This document shows positions 35,601 through 49,030 of a DNA stretch of 64,000 nucleotides, in pieces. A program made the translations under genes and the position numbers. Location of the stretch: assembly GCA_012934845.2 (NCBI GenBank), contig WNNJ02000295.1, positions 51,262 through 115,261 of the forward strand, written 5' to 3'. The notes below the pieces were generated by a model. It was given only the letters and a program-made list of their open reading frames with translations. It had not been told where the DNA came from and did no database searches. The first letter of the stretch is position 1. Every line of letters starts with the position of its first letter. The DNA comes from Pomphorhynchus laevis. Lineage: Eukaryota; Acanthocephala; Palaeacanthocephala; Echinorhynchida; Pomphorhynchidae.

Positions 35601-38115
35601 CATTGGAATATGGAAAAATGTAGAAAGCTGCAATAGGTAAAAAACGTTTACAGATTATGATCAGCATACTAAATGTAACGTCTAAACGTCAATAATAACT
35701 GAAAGCACTAATCAGTTGTAAAATCAATCTTGATGACTTTTTGGCTGTCTGCTTGCTTTATAAAAATACCATTTTTTATATATTGCTTGATTTAAGCGGC
35801 GAAATTTTAACTTTAAATTTAAATATTAGACCATATCTATTTATATCTAGCATTTAAATGATGCGACATTTTGTCAAATTTTAAGTCTTTTAAAGAATTT
35901 GGCATGCGTATGATCAAGATAGCACCGAACATACATGATACTAATTGTCATTATTTCAATGGAATAAGGCAATATGTATCAAGCTGCTGTTGTTTGATAA
36001 CTTATAAAAACTAACGATAATCATACAATTAATCACATCTAAACGTCAAAGAAAAACATAAGCCATCATCAGTATAAGCAATCTCGATGACGTTTATTCT
36101 GGCAGCTTTACTTTTGAAAAATATCATGTTCTCAAAATTTCCTCATTTGAACTGCTGAATTCTCGTAAACTAATAATCTGCTTGTCATTCTATCATTATT
36201 TATATAAGTCAATTTATTTGTTGCGTTGTAGTGTCATTCGTTAAATTATTAAAAAGATAATCGTATGTATCTTTGAGATTGCATTAAACAAGCATTATGA
36301 CAAGAGTCAACATTTAATTGGAATATGGCAAAATGTAATATGCTGCAATAGATAAAAAACGTTAACAAATTACGATCAGCATACTATTTGTAACGTCTAA
36401 ACGTCAATAATAACTGAAAGCACTAATCAGTTGTAAAATCAATCTTGATGACTTTTTGGCTGTCTGCTTGCTTTATAAAAATACCATTTTTTATATATTG
36501 CTTTATTTAAGCGGCTAAATTATAACTTTTAATTTAAATATTAGACCATATCTATTTATATCTAGCATTTAAATGATGCGACATTTTGTCAAATTTCAAG
36601 TCTTTTAAAGAATTTGGCATGCGTATGATAAAGATAGCATCGAACATACATGATATTAATTGTCGTAGATTTCAATTCAATACGGCATTATGTTTTAAGC
36701 TGCTATTGTTTAATAACTGAGAAACACTAACGATTAGCATACTATTATTCACATCTTAACGTTCAAGCTGAACACAAACAGTCATCTGTAGTATGAACAA
36801 TCTCGATGACGTTTCGGATGTCGCTTGACTCTAAAAAATAGCATGTTCTCCCAATTGCTTAATTCAAACAGAAGAATCCTCGTAACCTAAAAATCTGCTT
36901 ATTAGACCATTTTTATGTATATCAGTTTATTATTTTTTGTGTTGTAGCGTCATTCGTTAAATTATTTTAAAGATTAATGTATGTATCTTTAAAATTGCAT
37001 TAAACAAGCATAAAAACAAGAGACAGTATTTCATTGGAATTAGGCAAAATGTTCAAATATGTAGAAAAAGTCAACAGATTACGATCAGCATTATATTTGT
37101 AACGTCTAATCGTCAATGATAACCGAAAAAACTAGTTAGTAGTATGAGTCATTTTATGACGTTTTAGCTGTCTACTTGACTTTTTCGAAAATGCATTTTA
37201 TACAAAATGCTTGATTGTAGCGTAAAATTATAGAAACTTTAAACATGCACATTGGACATCTTTATTTATATAAAGAGTTTAAATGATGCGGCATTGTGTC
37301 ATTTAATTATCATTTAAAAGAATTTAGCATGTGGATGATCAAGATCACATAAGCATGCATGATATTTATTGTAATATAATTCAATTAAATACGGCAATAT
37401 GTTTCAAGTTGTGTCGTTTGATTACTTATCAAAACAAACGATACTTTTACTATTAATCACATCTAAACGTCACCGAGGAACACAAGCAATCATCAGTAGT
37501 AAAAGCAATCTCGATGAGGTTCGACTGCCAATTAGACTTTTAAAAAATAGCATGTTATCTTCATAGTTTTATCGATCTGCTGAATTCTCGTAAACTGAAA
37601 ATTTGCTTGTCAGACAATCTCCATTTATATTAGTCAATATTTTGTTTCGTTGTAGTGTCATTTGTTTAATTATTCGAAAGATTATCGTATGTATTTTTGA
37701 GATTGTATTAAACAAGCATTATGGCAAGAGTCAACATTTCATTGGTATATGGAAAAATGTAAAAAGCTGCAATAGGTAAAAAACGTTTACAGATTATGAT
37801 CAGCCTACTATTTGTAACGTCAAAACGTCAATAATTACCGAAAGCACTAATCGGTAGTAAAATCAATCTTGATGACTTTATGGCTGTCTGCTTGCTTTAT
37901 AAAAAAATGCATTCTTAATAAATTGCTCAATTAAAGCGGCAAAATTATTACTTTAAATTTGAATATTAGACCATCTTTATTTATATCAGGCGATAACTGA
38001 TGCGGCATTGTGTCACATCGTGATCCTTTAAAAGAATTTGGCGTGCATATGATTAAGATAGAATCAAACATGCATGATATTAATTGTTAGATTTCATTTC
38101 AATACGGCATTATGT

Positions 38116-38359
38116 TTAGAGCAGCTGTCGTTTAATAATGGATCACAAGTAACGATTAGCAGACTATTAGTCACATCTAAACGTTCAAGCTGAACGTTTC
38201 GGCTGTCCGCTTGACTTTTAAAAATTGCATTTCGTACTTAAAGCTGCTGTTGTTTAATAACGGATCACAAGTAACAATTAGCATACTATTAGTCACATCT
38301 AAACGTTCAAGCTGAACGTTTCGGCTGTCCGCTAGACTTTTAAAAATTGCATTTCGTAC
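38116..38359. repeat. 122-bp tandem duplication at a monomer fusion
   Basis: 38116-38237 and 38238-38359 are direct copies differing at several bases. Each joins the GTTCAAGCTGAAC part of one monomer type directly to the GTTTCGGCTGTCCGC part of the other, dropping about 80 bp. The same illegitimate junction is thus present twice. Confidence 0.85.
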
Positions 38360-41300
38360 AAATTGCGTGATTTTAGCGGCATAATTATAGTAACTTAAAA
38401 CTTACATATAAACTATCTCTATTGATTTTTGGCGTTTTAATAATGCGCATTGTGTCATTTTATTATCCTTTAAAAGAATTTAAAATGTGTATGATTAAGA
38501 TTACATCAAACATGCATGATACTAATTGTCATTGATTTCAATGGAATTCGTTAATTTGTTCAGAACAGCTGTCGTTTAATAACTTATCAACACTATCGAT
38601 TACAATACTATTGGTCGCCACTGAACGTCAAAGGTAAACACAAGCACTTATTAGTAGTGGTAGTTGCGATCTCGAATACATTTATACTGGCAGCTTTACT
38701 TTTAAAAAATATCATGTTCTCAAAATTTCCTCATTTGAACTGCTGAATTCTCGTAAAGTAATAAACTGCTTGTCTTTCTATCATTATTTATATCAGTCAA
38801 TTTATTTGTTGCGTTGTAGTGTCATTCGTTAAATTATTAAAAAGATAATCGCATGTATCTTTAAGATTGCATTAAACAAGCATTATGACAAGAGTAAACA
38901 GTTCATTGGAATATGGCAAAATGTAAAAAGCTGCAAGACATAAAAGACGTTAACAAATTACGATCAGCATACTATTTGTAACGTCTAAACGTCAATAATA
39001 ACTGAAGGCACTAATCAGTTGTAAAATCAATCTTTATGACTTTTTGGCTCTCTGCTTGCTTTATAAAAATACCATTTTTATATATTGCTTGATTTAAGCG
39101 GCGAAATTATAACTTTAAATTTAAATATTAGACCATATCTGTTTATATCTAGCATTTAAATGATGCGACATTTTGTCAAATTATAATCCTTTTAAAGAAT
39201 TTGGCAAGCGTTTGATCAAGATATCATCGAACATGCATGATATTAATTGTCATAGATTTCAATTCAATACGGCATTATGTTTTAAGCTGCTGTTGTTCAA
39301 TAATTGAGCAACACTAACGATTAGCATACTATTATTCACATCTTAACGTTTAAGCTGAACACAAACTGTCATCTGTAGTATGAACAATCTCGATGACGTT
39401 TCGGATGTCGCTTGACTCTAAAAAATAGCATGTTCTCCAAATTGCTTAATTCAAACAGAAGAATCCTCGTAACCTAAAAATCTGCTTATTAGACCATTAT
39501 TATGTATATCAGTTTATTATTTTTTGTGTTGTAGCGTCATTCGTTAAATTATTTTAAAGATTAATGTATGTATCTTTAAAATTGCATTAAACAAGCATAA
39601 AAACAAGAGTCAGTATTTCATTGGAATTAGACAAAACGTTCGAATATGTAAAAAAAGTCAACAGATTACGATCAGCATTATATTTGTAAAGTCTAAATGC
39701 CAATGATAACCGGAATCACTTATCAGTAGTATAAGTCATCTTGATGACGTTTTGGTTGTCTGCTTTACTTTTTAAAAAAGACATTTAATATAAAATGCTT
39801 GATTTAAGTGTCAAAATTATAGTAACTTTAAACATGCACATTGGAATATCTTTATTTATATAAAGAGTTTAAATGATGCGGCATTGTGTCATTTAATTAT
39901 CATTTAAAAGAATTTAGCATGTGGATGATTAAGATAACATAAACATGTATGATCTTTATTGTTATATAATTCAATTAAATACGGCAATATGTTTCAAGTT
40001 CTGTCGTTTGATTACTTATCAAAACAAACTATAATTTTACTATTAATCACATCTAAACGTCAAAGAGGAACACAAGCCATCATCAGTAGTATAAGCAATC
40101 TCGATGACGTTTCGACTGCCAATTAGACTTTTAAAAAATAGCATGTTATCTATATAGTTTTATCGAACTGCTGAATTCTCGTAAACTGAAAATTTGCTTG
40201 TCAGACTATCTCCATTCATATCAGTCAATATTTTGTTTCGTTTTAGTGTCATTTGTTAAATTATTCGAAAGATTATCGTATGTATTTTTGAGATTGTATT
40301 AAACAAGCATGATAAAAAAATTCAGCATTTCATTGGAATAGCGCAAAATGTTAAAAGCTGCAATATGTAAAAAAGTCAACAGTTAACGATCAGCATACTA
40401 TTTGTCACGTTTTAAAGTAAATAATGACCCACAGCACTGATCAGTAGAATAAGCCATGTTATTACTTTTTGGCTGTTTGCTTGACTTCTAAAAATTGCAT
40501 TTTCTACAAATTGCTTGATTTAAGCGCTAAAATTATAGTAACTTAAAGCTTGCGTATTAGATTATCTCTATTTATATCAAACGTTTTAATGAGGCGGCAT
40601 TGTGTTATTTTATTATTCTCTATAATAATTTAGCCTGTGTATGTTCAAGATTGCATCAAACATGCATGATACTAATTGTCATTGATTTCAATAGAATACG
40701 GCAATATGTTTTAACCTGCTGTTGTTTGATAACTTATAAAAACTAACGATAATCATACTTTTAATCACATCTAATCGTCAAAGAAAAACATAAGCCATCA
40801 TCAGTATAAGCAATCTCGATGACGTTTATACTGGCAGCTTGACTTTTGAAAAATAGCATGTTCTCAAAATTTCCTCATTCGAACTGCTGAATTCTCTTAA
40901 ACGAATAATCTGCTTGTCATTCTATCATTATTTATATAAGTCAATTTATTTGTTGCGTTGTAGTGTCATTCGTTAAATTATTATAAAGATAATCGTATGT
41001 GTCTTTGAGATTGCATTAAACAAGCATTATGGCAAGAGTCAACATTTCATTGGAATATGGAAAAATGTAAAAAGCTGCAATAAGTAAAAAACGTTTACAG
41101 ATTATGATCAGCCTACTATTTGTAACGTCAAAACGTCAATAATGAGCGAAAGCACTAATCAGTAGTAAAATCAATCTTGATGACTCTATGGCTGTCTGCT
41201 TGCTTTATAAAAAAATGCATTCTTAATAAATTGCTCAATTTAAGCGGCAAAATTATTACTTTAAATTTGAATATTAGACCATCTTTATTTATATCGGGCA

Positions 41301-44300
41301 TTTAAATGATGCGACATTTTGTCAAATTATAATCCTTTTAAAGAATTTGGCAAGCGTATGATCAAGATATCATCGAACATGCATGATATTAATTGTCATA
41401 GATTTCAATTCAATACGGCATTATGTTTTAAGCTACTGTCGTTTAATAACGGATCACAAGTAACGATTAGCATACTATTAGTCACATCTAAACGTTCAAG
41501 CTGAACACAAGCACTTATCTGTAGTATGAACAATCTCGATTACGTGTCAGATGCCTGCTTGACTTACAAAAATAACATGTTCTCTAAATTGCTTATTTCG
41601 AACTAAAGAATTCTCGTAAACTAAAAATATGCTAGTTAGATTATCTCTATTTATATCAGTTAATTATTATTGCGTTGTAGCGTCATTCGTTTATTTATTT
41701 AAAAGATTAACGTATGTATATTTGAAATTGCATTTAATAAGCATGATAACAAGACTCAGTATTTCATTGGAATTAGACAAAATGTTCAAATATTTAAAAA
41801 AAGTAAACAGATTACGATCAGCATTATATTTGTAACGTCTAAATGTCAATGATAACCGGAAGCACTTATCAGTAGTATAAGTCATCTTGATTACGTTTTG
41901 TTGTCTGCTTTACTTTTTAAAAATAACATTTTATATAAATTGCTTGATTTAAGACTCAAAATTATAGTAACTTTAAACATGCACATTGGACCATCTTTAT
42001 TATATAAAGAGTTTCAATGATGCGGCATTGTGTCATTTAATTATCATTTAAAAGAATTAAGCATGTGAATGATTAAGATAACATATACATGCATGATCTT
42101 TATTGTTATATAATTCAATTAAATACGGCAATATGTTTCAAGTTGTGTCGTTTGATTACTTATCAAAACTAACGATAATTTTACTATTAATAACATCTAA
42201 ACGTCAAAGAGGAACTAGCCATCATCAGTTGTAAAGGCAATCTAGATGACTTTTCGGCTGCCAGTTAGACTTTTTAAAAATAGCATGTGCTCTTCATAGT
42301 TTAATCGAACAGCTGAATTCTCGTAAACTGGAAATTTGATTGTTACACTATCTCTATTTATATCAGTCAATTTTTTTGTTGCGTCATAATTCATTAAATT
42401 ATTTGAAAGATTATCGTATATATCATTGAGATTGCATCTAACAAGCATGATAACAAGAGACAGCATTTCATTGGAGTAGTGCAAAATGTTAAATATGCAA
42501 TACGTTAAAACGTCAACAGAAAACTATCCGCATACTATTTGCCACGTTTAAACTTCAATGATAACCGAAGGCCCTAATTAGTAGTATGATCTATCTTGAT
42601 GACGTTTGGCTGTCCGCTTGACTTTTAAAAATTGCATTTCGTACAAATTGCGTGATTTTAGCGACAAAATCATAGTAACTTAAAACTTGAATATAAACTA
42701 TCTCTATTGATTTTAGGCGTTTTAAGAATGCAGCATTGTGTCATTTTATTATCCTTTAAAAGAATTTAAAATGTGTATGATTAAGATTACATCAAACATG
42801 CATGATACTAATTGTCATTGATTTCAAAGGAATACGGTAATTTGTTCAGAACAGCTGTCGTTTAATAACTTATCAACACTATCGATTACAATACTATTGA
42901 TCACCACTGAACGTCAAAGATAAACACAAGCACTAATAAGTAGTATAAGCAATCTCGATGACGTTTATACTGGCAGCTTGACTTTTGAAAAATAGCATCT
43001 TCTCAAAATTTCTTCATTCGAACTGCTGAATTCTCGAAAACTAATAATCTGTTTATCATTCTAACATTATTTATATCAGTCAATTTATTTGTTGCTTTGT
43101 AGTGTAATTCGGTAAATTATTAAAAAGATAATCGTATGTATCTTTGAGATTGCATTAAACAAGCATTATGGCAAGAGTCGACATTTCATTGAATATGGAA
43201 AAATGTAAAAAGCAGCAATAGGTAAAAAAAAGTTTACAGATTATGATCAGCCTACTTTTTGAAACGTCAAAACGTCAATAAATATCGAAAGCACTAATCA
43301 GTAGTAAAATCAATCTTGATGACTCTTTGGCTGTCGACTTGCTTTATAAAAATACAATTTTTTATATATTGCTTGATTTAAGCGGCGAAATTATAACTTT
43401 AAATTTAAATATTAGACCATATCAATTTATATCTAGCATTCAAATGATGCGACATTTTGTTAAATTATAATTCTTTTAAAGAATTTGGCAAGCGTATGAT
43501 CAAGATATTATCGAACATGCATGATATTAATTGTCATAGATTTCAATTCAATACGGCATTATGTTTTAAGCTGCTGTTGTTTTATAACTGAGCAACACTA
43601 ACGATTAGCATACTATTACTCACATCTTAACGTTCAAGCTTAACACAAACAGTCATTTGTAGTATGAACAATCTCGATGACGTTTCGGATGTTGCTTGAC
43701 TCTAAAAAAAGCATGTTCTCTAAATTGCTTAATTCGAACTGAAAAATACTCGTAACCAAAACATCTGCTTGTTAGACTATCTCTATGTATATAAGTTAAT
43801 TTATTTTTTGTGTTATAGCGTCATTCGTTAAATTATTGTAAATATTAACTTATGTATCTTCAAAATTGCATTAAACAAGCATAAAAACAAGAGTTAGTAT
43901 TTCATTGGAATTAAGCAAAATGTTCAAATATGTAGAAAAAGTCAACAGATTACGATCGGCATTATATTTGTAAAGTCTAATCGTCAATGATAACCGAAAG
44001 CACTAGTCAGTAGTATGAGTCACTTTAATGACGTTTTAGCTGTCTTGTTGACTTTTTAGAACAAGCATTTTATACAAAACGCTTGATTGTAGCGTAAAAT
44101 TATAGTAACTTTAAACATGCACATTGGGATATCTTTATTTATATAAAGAGTTTAAATGATGCGGCATTGTGTCATATAATTATCATGTACGAGAATCTGA
44201 CATGTAAATGATTAAGATAGCATCAAACATGAATGATATTAATTGTCATAAATTTCAATTGAATACGGCAATTTGTTGTTAGCTGCTGTCGTTTGATTAC

Positions 44301-44992
44301 TTATCAAAACCAACGATTATTTTACTATTAATAACATCTAAACTTCAAAGAGGAACACAAACCATCATCAGTAGTATAAGCAATCTCGATGACGTTTCGA
44401 CTGCCAATTAGACTTTTAAAAAATAGCATGTTATCTTCATAGTTTTATCGAACTGCTGAATTCTCGTAAACTGAAAATTTGCTTGTCAGACTATCTCCAT
44501 TCATATCAGTCAATATTTTGTTTCGTTGTAGTGTCATTTGTTTAATTATTCGAAAGATTATCGTATGTATTTTTGAGATTGTATTAAACAAGCATGATAA
44601 CAAAATGCAGCATTTTATTGGAATAGGGCAAAATGTTAAAAGCTGCAATATGTAAAAAAAGTCAACAGATAACCATCAGCATGCAATTTGTCACGTTTTA
44701 AAGTAAATGATGACCCAGAGCACTGATTAGTAGTATAAGCCATGTTGATTACGTTTTGGCTGTTTGCTTGACTTCTAAAAATTGCATTTTCTACAAATTG
44801 CTTGATTTAAGCGCTTAAATTATAGTAACTTAAAGCTTGCATATTAGATTATCTCCATTTATATCAAACGTTTTAATGATGCGGCATTGTGTTATTTTAT
44901 AATTCTTAAAGAGAATTTAGCCTGTGTATGTTCAAGATAGCATCAAACATGCATGATACTAATTGTCATTGATTTCAATGGAATACAGCAAT

Positions 44993-45192
44993 ATGTTGAA
45001 GCTGCTGTTGTTTGATAACTTATAAAAACTAACGATAATCATACTATTAATCACATCTAAACGTCAAAGAAAAACATAAGCCATCATCAGTAATGTTTCA
45101 AGCTGCTGTTGTTTGATAACTTATAAATACTCACGATAATCATATTATTAATCACATCTAAACGTCAAAGAAAAACATAAGCCATCATCAGT
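44993..45192. repeat. 100-bp tandem duplication in satellite
   Basis: The half-monomer from ATGTT(GA/TCA)AGCTGCTG to CCATCATCAGT is present twice in a row (44993-45092, 45093-45192) with a few differences. Confidence 0.85.
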
Positions 45193-45839
45193 GTAAGCAA
45201 TCTCGATGACATTTATACAGGCAGCTTACTTTTGAAAAATAGCATGTTCTCAAAATTTCCTCATTCGAACTGCTGAATTCTCGTAAACTAATAATCTGCT
45301 TGTCATTCTATCATTATTTATATCAGTCAATTTATTTGTTGCGTTTTAGTGTTATTCGTTAAATTATTAAAAAGATAATCGTATGTATCTTTGAGATTGC
45401 ATTAAACAAGCATTATGGCAAGATTCAACATTTCATTGGAATATGGAAAAATTTAAAAAGCTGCAATAGGTAAAAAATGTTTACAGATTATGATCAGCCT
45501 ACTATTTGTAACGTCAAAACGTCAATAATTACCGAAAGCACTAATCGGTTGTAAAATCAATCTTGATGACTTTATGGCTGTCTGCTTGCTTTATAAAAAA
45601 TGCATTCTTAATAAATTGCTCAATATTAGCGGCAAAATTATTACTTTAAATTTGAATATTAGACCATCTCTTTATATATCGGGCATTTAATTGATGTGGC
45701 ATTGTGTCACATCACGATCCTTTAAAAGAATTTTGCATGCATATGATTAAGATAGAATCAAACATGCATGATATTAATTGTCATAGATTTTATTTCAATA
45801 CGTTATTATGTTTAAATCATACTATTAGGCACATCTAAA

Positions 45840-45862
45840 CCACTGGGACGCTCTCCCAGTGG
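45840..45862. other. Hairpin at the LINE 5' junction
   Basis: CCACTGGGA (45840-45848) and TCCCAGTGG (45854-45862) pair perfectly around CGCTC. It sits exactly where satellite ends and the truncated LINE begins; the right arm is in-frame LINE coding sequence. Confidence 0.8.
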
Positions 45863-46544
45863 CGTTCGTCACCTGCGATGTTGATAACGCACACACCTTG
45901 TGCACAAATTCAGTTACTCCCTTTGTAGGATATAATTTAAAGTTCTCAATCATAGAAACAAACAACTTGACGTTTCCTCATTGTAATCATTGTCATAGGT
46001 GGGGGCATTGGGCCTCCACTTGTAAAGAATTAAAAATATGCGGCGTCTGCACGAACGCTCTATGCCCCTCCTTGTCGAGTGGTGACAGATGCGATGCCAA
46101 TCCGGTCTGTTGTAACTGTGGCGGAGATCACCCGGCGTGGTCCCACCGTTGCCGATCCTTTAAAGAATATCGAAATAAGTATATGCCAGTTGCTTCTTCC
46201 CCTAACAAAAGCTATGCCAAAGTCACGACCGTTAGTTCCTCCGATTCAGTTTCCAACAAAGATTTACTATACTTATTGGATAACACAAAAAAAGACGATT
46301 TTAGCACAAATCCAGCAAATGCTGGCCCCCTTCTAGGGGCCCTCCTTTCGGCGCTCCAGTACCGTCTTGAGTTGCTATTCCTAAATCAAAGAAAAGGGGC
46401 GCGTCCGCCCGGTCTGTTTCCCCAATAAAAATTGGAAAGCTCTTGAATTTGGCCTTAGGAAATGAAGATATTGCTCTAGGGGTTGCGACCCCTTATGGAG
46501 CTAGTGGTGGGAAGGGCAACCTTCCTGCACCTAGCTATGTCTAG
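45841..46544 (+). pseudogene. LINE ORF1 (gag-like), 5'-truncated and frameshifted
   Basis: The frame is open from the junction at 45841 (WDALPVAFVTC), so the first part of ORF1 is missing and the GTG at 45859 is not a real start. Three Cys/His knuckles follow: CNHCHRWGHWASTC, a second CGVC-based cluster and CCNCGGDHPAWSHRC. They are typical of RNA-binding ORF1 proteins of the I and Jockey groups. Near 46365-46372 a one-base shift moves the protein into another frame; in frame 1 it ends at 46428. The shifted frame gives a plausible basic tail and stops with TAG at 46542-46544, 32 bp before ORF2. Confidence 0.8.
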
Positions 46545-46576
46545 GATAGCTTCCCCCGTCCATCTTATCTAACACA

Positions 46577-49030
46577 ATGGTGAGTAAACCCGAGCCTTTT
46601 TCACTGAATATCATTCAGTGGAATTCGGGAGGTGCTTTTCCCTTTAGACTTCTATCTGGTAGAGACGCAGATGGTATAGTCCTTCAGGAGACGCGGTCTA
46701 TCTGTCTCCCCCAGGATCTTACTAGATTTATCCCAAAGCATATATGTTCCAACTATACTCCGTATATAACCCCACCTCACTCCTCTTCGTCTCAAGGACT
46801 CTTGACTTTAGTACAATCCTCATTAAGATCCTCCCTCCTATTAAACTTTACTTGTCCAGCCATGTCTTGTTTAGTAGTTTTACTTAGTAAGAACGGTAAA
46901 CGCCTCAGTCTAGCCAATGTCTACATCCGTCCAGGGGAAATTCACAAGTACCGTGAACTCCTTGATAGTATTATTGACAGCGGTTATGACATGATACTTG
47001 GGGATTTTAATGACAGAACTGGTCGTTGGATCAATGCAGCACTTCGCAGAGCTAGGAATGGTTATCTTATTCACAAACCACCATCCCCTACCTTTCATTG
47101 CACATCAACAAATTCAATCCTCGACATTTTACTGCTTCACTCGAGGTGGCTGTTAAAACCCCTCTGCACGGAGCAGTCGCGCCAGCAATTGTCCACCTCT
47201 CATGACCTCATTCGTTGGAGGATAGAGGAGGATACGTTGCTGAGAAGGAGGTTTTACTTTGATCCGATCAGAGTGGCCTTCTTTCAGGCGGCAATCCGAC
47301 TCTTCCCCAGAATAGGAAATGAGAGTTTTACCGAATTTAATACCTACCTCTCTTCGCAAGCTACTGCGATTCTATCGACTACCTATAAAGGTCGTATATA
47401 CAATCCCACTCCGACGAAACTCAAGGTCCTAGCAAAATTACTGAACCTCCCCAATCTCTCTGCTTCCGCCAAACAGGCCCTCTCGAATGAATACTGGAGC
47501 ACTAGATACAGGTTCCAGCTGAGTAGGGATAGGACGAGTATCGCTCGTCTTAATCCTTCTCAGTCTTCCTTTTGGAAGATTTTCAAGAAGGAGAAGTTTG
47601 TTTGCTGGAAGGATAGAGCATTGAGTTGGATAGGGAATGTAGGCCTTGAAAAAGTTTTGGAGGAGTCACTAGCCCTACACAACTATGGAGCCACTCAATC
47701 ACCTCAACCAATCCCGCCTTGGTGTAACTTCAGGAGTAGGGATATATCTGTTACGGATATTCTTAACTCCTGGGGTCCACTCCCGGGCACCTCCAAATCC
47801 TTCGCTCCACTTTCTTCTCGTGTCTGTCAGCTTTTGACAGCTGATCAGAGAAGAGAGGTGGCCGTCTCAATGCTTTTAGCATCCCCATCCGATGTAGCAG
47901 GCATCAATAATAGTAAGCGAGTTTTTCTTCCTAAGAAAAAATCCTGCTCATGCCCTAAAGATCTGCGACCCATTTCGATTCAAAATGCCCTCATATCGAT
48001 TTACGAAAAAGCGCTTGCGCGTAAAATCCGCGACCATTTAAGTAGGCGTAATTTGATCCCTCCAAGCTTTCATGGGTTCTTCAAAGTTCGCTCGGTCCAT
48101 TCAGCAGTTGGTGAGGTGGAGCAGTTTTGTCGGGATAATAACCATCGTCTAGTTGTGGCTTTTTTCCTTGACTTTTCTGATGCATTTGACCGCATCTCCA
48201 TTCCTTTTGTGATCTCTTCTCTCAGGTCCCTCGGGTTGCCTGCGAGAATTGTGAACAGGGTGGAGATCCTGCTGTATACCAAGCGATTTTTTTATGAAGA
48301 CGACCCTGATGCACGTCAGTTCTACCCTATCACTGGTGTACCCCAAGGATCCCCACTTTCTCCTATCTTATATCTTGCTGCCTCTATTAATCTATTCAAA
48401 ATATTTAAACGCGAACAACGTCTTGTGGTGTACGCTGATGACACCACAGCCCTGTTCACTGGACACAGGTGTAAAGACGTAGTCTCTGACATCAGCCGTT
48501 TCTTTTTAAGATTAAAAGATCAATTACCCATATCTAACCTTATTTTAAACTCCGCCAAATCGCAGGTGGTTGTCTTTCATGGATCACCTGCGACGAAGCA
48601 AAAACTTAAGAGATTAGCACTCTCTGCGCTCTCCTCCATTTTTGCCTCAGAACCACTGCCCACCTTTACAAGTCGAGTAAAATACCTGGGGTTCACCGTT
48701 ACGGTGAACTGGTCAGGGAAAGCTGACCTGGATAGACTCAAACGTATCCTGAAGAAAGCTAGGTGGGCCCTGAAATGGGCTCAGCATCTGTCGTTGAATA
48801 AGAAAACCCAAGTGCGCCTTCGGGGCACTTGGGCTATCTCGGGATTAGTCTTCTTTCTAAGAGGACGTCCCCCAGAGCAAATACTAAGGTTTCTTAAACT
48901 CCTCGTCTCGCGGTTACCCAGCATAGTCCGCACCGACTGGACTCTTCGGGGATTGAAAGACCTCGGTTGGTTCAGTCGGAAGGCGGCGTGTTGGATAGGT
49001 TGGGGGGGGTTCAGATCCCTCTGGATTTGA
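46577..49030 (+). CDS. LINE ORF2: apurinic-type endonuclease and reverse transcriptase
   Basis: Starts with ATG at 46577, 32 bp after the restored end of ORF1, and is open for 817 codons. The N-terminal endonuclease shows IQWN (N16), LQET (E38) and GDFND (D143, N145). Its last motif reads S208-H209-D210, not the usual Ser-Asp-His, so activity may be altered. The RT has RPISIQNALISIYEKAL, FLDFSDAFDR, GVPQGSPLSPIL and YADDTTA, then LNSAKSQVVVF and KYLGFTV. The frame ends after a run of eight G (about 49003-49012); one base fewer would give a tail ending VRRLE at TAG 49059-49061. I infer a homopolymer frameshift at the very end. No RNase H domain is seen. Confidence 0.9.
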   Translation: MVSKPEPFSLNIIQWNSGGAFPFRLLSGRDADGIVLQETRSICLPQDLTRFIPKHICSNYTPYITPPHSSSSQGLLTLVQSSLRSSLLLNFTCPAMSCLVVLLSKNGKRLSLANVYIRPGEIHKYRELLDSIIDSGYDMILGDFNDRTGRWINAALRRARNGYLIHKPPSPTFHCTSTNSILDILLLHSRWLLKPLCTEQSRQQLSTSHDLIRWRIEEDTLLRRRFYFDPIRVAFFQAAIRLFPRIGNESFTEFNTYLSSQATAILSTTYKGRIYNPTPTKLKVLAKLLNLPNLSASAKQALSNEYWSTRYRFQLSRDRTSIARLNPSQSSFWKIFKKEKFVCWKDRALSWIGNVGLEKVLEESLALHNYGATQSPQPIPPWCNFRSRDISVTDILNSWGPLPGTSKSFAPLSSRVCQLLTADQRREVAVSMLLASPSDVAGINNSKRVFLPKKKSCSCPKDLRPISIQNALISIYEKALARKIRDHLSRRNLIPPSFHGFFKVRSVHSAVGEVEQFCRDNNHRLVVAFFLDFSDAFDRISIPFVISSLRSLGLPARIVNRVEILLYTKRFFYEDDPDARQFYPITGVPQGSPLSPILYLAASINLFKIFKREQRLVVYADDTTALFTGHRCKDVVSDISRFFLRLKDQLPISNLILNSAKSQVVVFHGSPATKQKLKRLALSALSSIFASEPLPTFTSRVKYLGFTVTVNWSGKADLDRLKRILKKARWALKWAQHLSLNKKTQVRLRGTWAISGLVFFLRGRPPEQILRFLKLLVSRLPSIVRTDWTLRGLKDLGWFSRKAACWIGWGGFRSLWI

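Larger units (their letters stand above)
26607..45839. repeat. Main satellite, young array with higher-order units
   Basis: The block GCGGCATTGTGTC-type recurs near 27270, 27984, 28703, 29420, 30138, 30848, 31566, 32285, 33005, 33719, 34432, 35150 and 35866, i.e. every 710-720 bp, giving a dimer of two about 357-bp monomers. Dimers fall into three recognisable kinds repeating in order, making about 2.14 kb. Specific variants return at about 4.3 kb, e.g. a GACCCAGAGCACTGATCAG variant at about 28.5, 32.8 and 35.0 kb, then 40.4 and 44.7 kb. Local tandem duplications interrupt the order (38116-38359; 44993-45192). No genes; the recurring 60-80-codon ORFs are satellite frames. Confidence 0.92.

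Noticed and set aside
26607-45839. CRISPR array or other prokaryotic direct repeat
   Set aside because: Repeat units are about 357 bp with no constant short repeat and variable spacer pattern; the surrounding elements are eukaryotic.
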